64,000 nucleotides of DNA from Streptomyces vietnamensis (GTDB taxonomy: Bacteria; Actinomycetota; Actinomycetes; Streptomycetales; Streptomycetaceae), in contig NZ_CP010407.1 of the NCBI RefSeq assembly GCF_000830005.1, forward strand, positions 992,001-1,056,000, written 5' to 3'. Under the pieces are notes generated by a model, which searched no databases, had not been told where the DNA came from, and saw nothing but the letters and a program-made list of their open reading frames with translations. Below are positions 58,923 to 64,000 of this stretch, piece by piece. The position numbers were made by a program, and so were the translations under genes. How positions within the stretch are numbered: the stretch's first letter is position 1; the number at the start of each line of letters is the position of its first letter.

Positions 58923-59765
58923 ATGCGCCATCATGACAGAATGACAAGGCGAAAGTTGGCCCTGCTCGCAGGGCTGCTTCTGTTGTGTATAGGTGCCTTC
59001 TGCATCTGGGTCGGCCTGGACAGGGCTGACAAGATCGCCAACATCGTCGGAGCGGCGGCTACGGCGGGTGGTGTCATCCTTGCCATTTGGCAGACCCGCG
59101 GCACTGTGGCTGCTGCGGTCGACTTCGATAGCGATGACGATTCCAGCAGGACCGTTGTGGAAGACAGCACCGCCCAGACCGGCGGACCGAGGTATAACGT
59201 GGCGGGCCCGGCAGTGGTGGCCCAGAACGCTCCTCCTCCCTCTGGGGGCATTGGCGTAGGCGATGCTGTCGCCGTCCTTGCGGTTATGGGCTCCGTCGCC
59301 GTTGCGCTTGTCGCGGTCAATGCGCTCAACAGGAACCCGGACAGGTCTCTTGAGTCGCCTCCTCCGCCTCAATCCATTCATGCGAGTTCCGGCTCGTCGC
59401 CGACGATGTCTTCGCCTCCCCCCGGAGGGATGACGGTTACATGCAAAATGCCGGATAACCTGCAGCACGCAGAACGCGGCCAGAAGATCAAGTTGACCTA
59501 TGAAATCTACGCCCCGACACCCGTACACGCTGGACTCGGAGCGGGCCTCTACGACAACGCGGGGAACGATCACACGAATGGCACCGGTGACAGAGACGAC
59601 GTCCCTCTGACGGTAGGGCGACAGAACGTGACCCGGCAGATCGAAATCCCCCGTGACCTGACCGGCGGACGCTACGAAATCACTGCCGAAGTCTGGCCGG
59701 CGAACCGAATCGGCAGCGGCGCGACTCTCGCGGACGACTCGTGTACGACTGTGACCCTACGCTGA
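58923..59765 (+). CDS. Hypothetical membrane protein with extracytoplasmic beta domain
   Basis: A 280-residue protein with two adjacent membrane segments at the N-terminus (LALLAGLLLLCIGAFCIWV; IVGAAATAGGVILAIW), a third one around residue 110-130 and a Ser/Pro-rich linker. The C-terminal about 110 residues (VTCKMPDNLQHAERGQKIKL, GRQNVTRQIEIPRDLTGGRY) look like an Ig-like beta sandwich. An ATG at 58941 is an alternative start. The codon use is less GC-biased than that of its neighbours (several third-position A/T), so it may have been acquired more recently. Confidence 0.6.
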   Translation: MRHHDRMTRRKLALLAGLLLLCIGAFCIWVGLDRADKIANIVGAAATAGGVILAIWQTRGTVAAAVDFDSDDDSSRTVVEDSTAQTGGPRYNVAGPAVVAQNAPPPSGGIGVGDAVAVLAVMGSVAVALVAVNALNRNPDRSLESPPPPQSIHASSGSSPTMSSPPPGGMTVTCKMPDNLQHAERGQKIKLTYEIYAPTPVHAGLGAGLYDNAGNDHTNGTGDRDDVPLTVGRQNVTRQIEIPRDLTGGRYEITAEVWPANRIGSGATLADDSCTTVTLR

Positions 59766-60100
59766 GTTGCTGCGGCCGACCGCGACGGCCTCAAGGCACT
59801 GTAGGCGCGAACCGGCTCGGACCCGACGGGTCCGACGGGCATTGAATGCCCGCCGGAGCCGCCCCGATGGCCGCGGCCACCATCGACCCGGTGCTTGAGG
59901 GGTGGCTGCCACGCCGGATTGCCGGTGCCGTGCATGCTGCCCCTTATCGCGGTACTCCAGTCGGCCCCCTCTGGTCGGCCATAAGCCGCGCCCTGACCGA
60001 CGGCCACGCCGATGACACGTTTCATACTGAGGTTCCCCTGCTGCGCGGGAGTGGTTGACCAGGGGGTGTCTCTTCGATCAGGCAGTTCGTTGTCCTGGGC
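59766..60100. other. Region without a supported gene
   Basis: A plus-strand frame at 59846-60058 (70 codons) begins at an ATG but has no family and no clear ribosome binding site. The segment from about 60070 probably belongs to the IS5 remnant. Confidence 0.4.
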
Positions 60101-60391
60101 ATGCTCAGCAGAGGGGACCTGACCGACGACGAGTGGGCGGCGCTGGAGCCGCTGCTGCCGGTGAGCAACAACCGCTGCGGCCGGTGGCCGGATCACCGCC
60201 AAGTGATCAACGGAATCATTCACCGGCTCAGCACTGGGCTCTGCGAAGATCAATTCTGCTGCCCGCACACATCACCCTGGGCTCCTGCTGGAGGAGGCGG
60301 TGCGCCAGGTCAAGCCCTTGGCCGCTCTCGCGGCGGACTGACGACCAAAATCCACCTGGTTGCGGAGGGCCGCTGCCGCCCGCTGTCCCTA
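60101..60391 (+). pseudogene. IS5-family transposase remnant, interrupted by the IS630-type element
   Basis: LTDDEWAALEPLLPVSNNRC and HRQVINGIIHRLSTG match the start of an IS5-type transposase; then, after a deletion, GRSRGGLTTKIHLVAEGRC and PLSLLI match the region around the first catalytic Asp. The frame is cut at the TA where the IS630-type element begins. No continuation is found beyond that element. Confidence 0.75.
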
Positions 60392-61496
60392 TTGATCAGA
60401 AACTGATGGGGTTCTCGTCCAGGATTTAGCGGACGTGCGGGCCGCCGAAGTAGCCGCGGACGATGTGTGGCTGGCGTTGGCGTCTGTGGAAGAAGCGGCG
60501 TGTCTCGGCGGCGAGTTCGGCCTGATCTCGGGCCCGGTGCTGCTTGGGCAGGCTGTGCTTGAGGTCCGCGTTGACCAGCTCGTCGGGGTTCAGCTCGGGT
60601 GCGTAGGGCGGCAGGAAGTGCAGCTCGACGTCGTCGGGGTGGGCGGCGAGCCAGTCGCGGACCTTCCTGGACCGATGGGCGGAGTACCCGTCGACGACGA
60701 GGTGGACCTTGTGGTCGAAGTGGCCGGCGAGCCGGTCCAGGAAACGGCACATCACCTCGGCGGTGAAGCTCTCGGTGAAGACCACGAAGTGCATCCGGCC
60801 CTTGGCGCTGATGGCCGACATCGCGTTCACCGAGAACCGGTTCCCGCTCCGCCGCACGACGGGTGTCCTGCCCTTCTCGCCCCAGGTGCGGCCGGTGACC
60901 TGGTCGGAGCGGATGCCGACCTGGTCGGCGAACAGAATCTCGCCGCCGTCCCTCTTCACCTTGGCCCGGATCGCCGGCCAGGTCTCCCCGTGCCGGCGGC
61001 GCACGGCCTTCGAGTGCTGCTCGACGGCCCGGCTTGTCCGGACGCTGGAAGGGCAGCCCCGACGCCTCAGGTACTTGCCCACCTCCGGTTCGGTCAGCTC
61101 TACCCGGTACGGCTTCGCGATCAGGTCACCGATCAGCCGCCGCGTCCACGACTGCCCGGAAAGTCCCACGTCACAGGGCCGGTGGTCGAGGACGGCCTGC
61201 CGCACCGCGGCCTGCTCGGCCTCCCCGAGCACCTGGTGCACCCCGACCGGCTTGCCCCGCGGCCGCATGGCCGGCGCCTCCCGGCCGCCGGCCTGCCACT
61301 TCGCCCACCACGTGTCGGCCGCCTTCGGCGACACCCCGAAGACCGCTGCCACGTCCTCGCGGTCCCGCCCGCCACCAACGCGGCCACCGCCCGCAGTCGC
61401 AGGGTCTCCTGCGCCGACGGCGACAGATGCCGCGCGTCCCCCACCAGATTGCTCATTCCCCACCAACGCCCCAGAACCCAAACCGTTTCAGATCAA
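60392..61496 (-). mobile_element. IS630-type insertion sequence
   Basis: An element of 1105 bases with imperfect ends TTGATCAGAAAC and GTTTCAGATCAA, flanked on both sides by TA (60390-60391 and 61497-61498), the target duplication of the IS630/Tc1 superfamily. It carries one transposase gene on the minus strand and was inserted in an IS5 remnant. A copy of its left end occurs again, inverted, at 63763-63838. Confidence 0.8.
60426..61456 (-). CDS. IS630-family transposase, needs a -1 frameshift
   Basis: The start ATG 61456 opens a frame (MSNLVGDARHLSPSAQETLR, LRAVAALVAGG) that stops being transposase-like after about 28 codons. The rest lies in the -1 frame from about 61373 down: REDVAAVFGVSPKAADTWWA, the DDE core with ILFADQVGIRSD (first Asp), LVVDGYSAHRSRKVRD (second Asp) and LPPYAPELNPDELVN (third acidic). 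The shift is at a GGCGGGCGGG run, which could allow programmed -1 frameshifting, as known in several IS families, or be a disabling mutation. Confidence 0.75.
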
Positions 61497-61653
61497 TATG
61501 TGACAACTACCGAGCTTCGGCTCGACGGCGTTGTTGTCGCCGGGTGGATCGTTCGGCAGGATGCGAGCGGTGACGGCGGCGGGAACCCGCCCGATCGCGC
61601 CGGGCGTCGTACAGGGACGGGACAGTTCGTTCGCTTCGGGGAGGGGTGGGTCC

Positions 61654-62367
61654 ATGCGCGGTGATCGGCTGACCGAGGACCAGCTGACGAGGACTTTCGG
61701 CGCCGTGCTGGAAGAGGTGCTCAGTGGCCAGGGTTTGCGGACCTGCACTGGGCTCGACATGGCAACGGATGACGCGCTGTGGGAGATCGCCAAGTATGGT
61801 CCGGGGGCCCCTGCCGAACTTGTCGACGCCGCCCGTGCTGCCTTCGCCGGGCAACTGGACGGCAGCAACGCCGCGCGCTGGCGCGCAGAGCTCAGGCGCA
61901 AGTTGGCAGCTCAGCGCACCGCCGAGCGCGAGTCAGGGCCCACCACCGAGGCTCGTGGTGGTGCCGAGCCGCCGGCGAAACCGCTCGGGGCGACGCCGAC
62001 TTCAGTACGGGCGATGCGTATCAAAGGCGATCAGACCTACTTGGACGAGTACGGACGCACCTGTCACGCAGGGGAACTGTTCACTGGGGAGGTCGAGGAA
62101 GTCGCGGACAACGGGCACACCGAGCTGCTCGGCACCTACTGCTCGGGCATCGAGCACGGGCGGCAGCAGGAGTGGTGGCCGGACGGGACCAAGCGGGCCG
62201 AGGGCGTGGCCATCATGGGTGCCGCGGTAGGTGAGTGGCGGTACTGGCACGCCAACGGCCGGCCGTCGGAAGTGGTCGTTTTCGATGAGAACGGTCGGGA
62301 GATGTCGAGAAAGCGCTGGAATGCCGTAGGTGAGCTGATCATGGATCACGTGACGCGCCGGGCCTGA
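61654..62367 (+). CDS. YwqK-like MORN-type repeat protein
   Basis: A 237-residue soluble protein. The C-terminal half has repeated 'G x (x) W/Y ... G' units (EHGRQQEWWPDGTKRAEGVA, GEWRYWHANGRPSEVVVFDE, NGREMSRKRWNAVGEL) like the toxin-antitoxin-associated YwqK family of beta-hairpin repeats. The N-terminal half is helical and acidic. GGGGAGGGG lies upstream of the ATG at 61654. YwqK-like proteins are proposed antitoxins for secreted toxins, but no toxin gene is seen beside it; the next gene is a DUF6183 protein on the other strand. Confidence 0.65.
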   Translation: MRGDRLTEDQLTRTFGAVLEEVLSGQGLRTCTGLDMATDDALWEIAKYGPGAPAELVDAARAAFAGQLDGSNAARWRAELRRKLAAQRTAERESGPTTEARGGAEPPAKPLGATPTSVRAMRIKGDQTYLDEYGRTCHAGELFTGEVEEVADNGHTELLGTYCSGIEHGRQQEWWPDGTKRAEGVAIMGAAVGEWRYWHANGRPSEVVVFDENGREMSRKRWNAVGELIMDHVTRRA

Positions 62368-62409
62368 TCCTTAGGCAGGATCACTGGAGCGCTCGTTCGG
62401 CGAGTCGGC

Positions 62410-62577
62410 GTGAGTGACGCCCGTCGTGGCTCCGTGGCCGTCGGCGTCGACGCCGCCTCGCACTCCTGGCTCGCGGCGGACTGGGTCGCATCGGAGAACG
62501 GCGACGACCAGTACGTCAGACAGTCCGCCGGTGGTCCCGTCGAAGCCCGGATCGGCGGGACCGTCGTGGCGGGCTAG
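62410..62577 (+). CDS. Possible 55-residue protein or gene fragment
   Basis: A short GTG-started frame (GSVAVGVDAASHSWLAADWV, ENGDDQYVRQSAGGPVEARI) with protein-like composition between the two flanking genes. No ribosome binding site stands out and no family is recognised; it may be a remnant. Confidence 0.3.
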   Translation: MSDARRGSVAVGVDAASHSWLAADWVASENGDDQYVRQSAGGPVEARIGGTVVAG

Positions 62578-62616
62578 CAGATGGGGGCTGACCGTCTGCC
62601 TCGGATGCGCTGGCGC

Positions 62617-63750
62617 TCAGTAGGTGTCCGTGGCTGCCAGAACAGCCAGTCGGCGGCCGTTCGGTGAGAGGGCCACGATGGCGAGGTCCCAGCGCTGGCG
62701 GAAGAACCACCCGCTGTCGGTGCCGAAGCTGTACCACCGGTAGGCCGCCGCCAACGCCTCGACCTCGGCCACCGGGGTGCCCTCTTCTACTCCCGTCAGT
62801 CCGGCCAGGGAACGCCAGGCCGCAAGGCGGCCATAGGCGCCGTACTCCGCCGATTCATACGCTCCTCCCTCGGCCGCGGCGTCGAACAGGACTTCCCAGA
62901 TCTCCACCGGAAAGCAGCGGCTGAGGCTCACCTGGGCCGCCGCGGCCGTGCACTTCAGACCGATCGCCCCGAGGGCGGCAGGCAGGCTGGCCGCCGTCAG
63001 GGGATCGACGAACTCGAACACCCGGGCCTCGAGGCAGCCGTTCGAGTCCTCGGCCCAGTTCCGCGCGGCGGCAGCGATCAGCTCGCCGGTCGCTGCCGCG
63101 GTGGTCTCCCTCACGCCGGGCAGTGGCACCGGGGCGCTGCCGGAGTGCCACGTGAGCGCCTCTTGCCGGGTGCGGCTCTCCCCGTCCGGGAAGCGGGCCG
63201 GCACGGGGTAGCCGAGCTCGAACTCGGCACGACTGAGGGGCAGCCAGGCGAACCGACCGTGTCTTTGACGCGAAGCGCCCGCCCAGTTGGCCACCTGCGG
63301 CAGCCCGGCGAGGTCGACTCCTCGGACCACCAACTCCTGTACCAGGCAGGCCCGCAACTCGTCCGGTCCATCCGCCCCGTCACTGAACAGGGCTTCCAGG
63401 TTTGCTGGTTGCTGCGCCGAGACCAGCAGGGAGGCGGCCAGGCTCGGGAAGTGACTGCCGCCAAGAGCCTGGGCCAGCCGACCCGTGGCGAGGACCTGGC
63501 CGGGGCCGGGCGTGCGGGCGAGCAGCCGCAGCAGCCCGTCCCGCATCGTCACGTACTGCCACAACTCCTGCTCTCGGCCGCGGTACTCCCCAACGAGCCG
63601 GACACCCAGCTCGGCGACCCGCTCGCTGTCCCCGGCCGCCAACCACTGCTCGGCGAGCCGCCACACACCCGTCACACTCTTCAGGCCCGGCAGATCCCGC
63701 ACGAGTTCAGCTATGTCATCAGCCACGCGGGCGAGCCTATGCCGATTCAC
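62617..63750 (-). CDS. DUF6183 family protein
   Basis: A 377-residue soluble protein of the DUF6183 type, seen in streptomycetes and of unknown function: VTGVWRLAEQWLAAGDSERV near the start, VSLSRCFPVEIWEVLFDAAA and GWFFRQRWDLAIVALSPNGR near the end. The GTG start at 63750 is only a few bases from the lone IS630 end at 63763, and a natural ribosome binding site is not obvious (GGGGG two bases away), so the start may have been altered by the insertion/deletion event next to it. Confidence 0.75.
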   Translation of the reverse strand: MNRHRLARVADDIAELVRDLPGLKSVTGVWRLAEQWLAAGDSERVAELGVRLVGEYRGREQELWQYVTMRDGLLRLLARTPGPGQVLATGRLAQALGGSHFPSLAASLLVSAQQPANLEALFSDGADGPDELRACLVQELVVRGVDLAGLPQVANWAGASRQRHGRFAWLPLSRAEFELGYPVPARFPDGESRTRQEALTWHSGSAPVPLPGVRETTAAATGELIAAAARNWAEDSNGCLEARVFEFVDPLTAASLPAALGAIGLKCTAAAAQVSLSRCFPVEIWEVLFDAAAEGGAYESAEYGAYGRLAAWRSLAGLTGVEEGTPVAEVEALAAAYRWYSFGTDSGWFFRQRWDLAIVALSPNGRRLAVLAATDTY

Positions 63751-63762
63751 CTACCCCCGGCC

Positions 63763-63838
63763 CATATCGTCCGCGGCTACTTCGGCGGCCCGCACGTCCG
63801 CTACATCCTGGACGAGAACCCCATCAGTTTCTGATCAA
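63763..63838 (+). repeat. Lone IS630-type end, inverted relative to the element at 60392
   Basis: The last about 75 bases of the IS630-type element (coding for HIVRGYFGGPHVR and the terminal TTTCTGATCAA) recur here on the opposite strand, followed by TA. The copy differs from the complete element at a stop codon (TAC in place of TAA), so the frame reads on to a later TGA. It is a truncated second copy, or one end of a former composite element enclosing 61497-63762. Confidence 0.75.
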
Positions 63839-64000
63839 TATGAAAGCCCCGGAAATCTGCAAAGTCGCAGCTCAGCAGACCTCACTCGACTATCCACGCA
63901 GGTCAGCGGGTTAAGGGCGAGGACTTCAAGAAGGTCTTCTCGGGGGCGGCGATTTCCTTTGCTCCCACACTGGTGGGAACTGTTTATGGCATGAGCTTCG

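Noticed and set aside
1..64000. CRISPR arrays, tRNA or rRNA genes, riboswitches
   Set aside because: No regularly spaced repeats, cloverleaf-like sequences or conserved rRNA stretches were recognised on either strand by reading; small RNAs cannot be excluded without a covariance search.

Overview
The window is high-GC actinobacterial DNA and most likely comes from a Streptomyces (or close relative) chromosome arm. The evidence is the very high G+C content, GTG and TTG starts, ATGA/GTGA-type coupled overlaps, Tat and lipoprotein signals, LAL and NarL regulators, a Ser/Thr kinase, and dense accessory content with transposon remnants towards the right-hand half. No tRNA, rRNA or CRISPR array was seen.

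Layout. 1-15.1 kb: a DUF1707 protein (cut by the window edge); a three-gene minus-strand esterase/lipase operon; a DUF4232 lipoprotein with a tandem 13-residue repeat; a DUF11 remnant; a HIT-like protein; a LAL regulator whose Walker A lysine is Thr; then a plus-strand run of isochorismatase-like protein (nucleophile Cys replaced by Gly), SnoaL-like protein, MFS pump, alpha/beta hydrolase and membrane metallophosphoesterase. 15.2-24.9 kb: a glycerate kinase remnant, then a tightly packed eight-gene minus-strand operon that I read as a natural-product cluster built around N-N bond formation: lysine N6-hydroxylase-like monooxygenase, stand-alone cupin, ATP-grasp ligase, SAM methyltransferase, FAD amino-acid oxidase, methionyl-tRNA-synthetase paralogue, second ATP-grasp ligase and MFS exporter. 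In known hydrazine pathways (s56-p1, pyrazofurin type) the cupin and MetRS-like parts are one fused protein; here they are two genes.

25-51 kb: an expanded and partly decayed family of exported agmatine deiminase/peptidyl-arginine deiminase-like proteins. Three are intact (25.3, 36.5 and 50.2 kb), one has a large internal deletion (33.5 kb) and two are N-terminal scraps (39.4 and 46.4 kb). Four copies carry the same palindrome, GACTGAA-NN-TTCAGTC, laid over a TTGACT -35 box; an imperfect copy sits before one of two closely related TetR genes (28.4 and 35.7 kb). Between them lie a retropepsin/7TM protein with an ATP-grasp ligase-like partner, a NarL-type two-component system, a Ser/Thr kinase, a DUF4436 protein, and a poly-gamma-glutamate-type operon (sensor-like HAMP protein, PgsB, PgsC, NlpC/P60) with a divergent lipoprotein.

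46-64 kb: a patchwork of gene fragments (trypsin, LuxR, GNAT, MFS), a GNAT and an HNH gene, a frameshifted gene, an intact IS5-like element with perfect 33-bp ends, a coupled P-loop NTPase/periplasmic-binding-protein pair, an IS5 remnant interrupted by an IS630-type element, a YwqK-like and a DUF6183 gene, and a lone inverted IS630 end.
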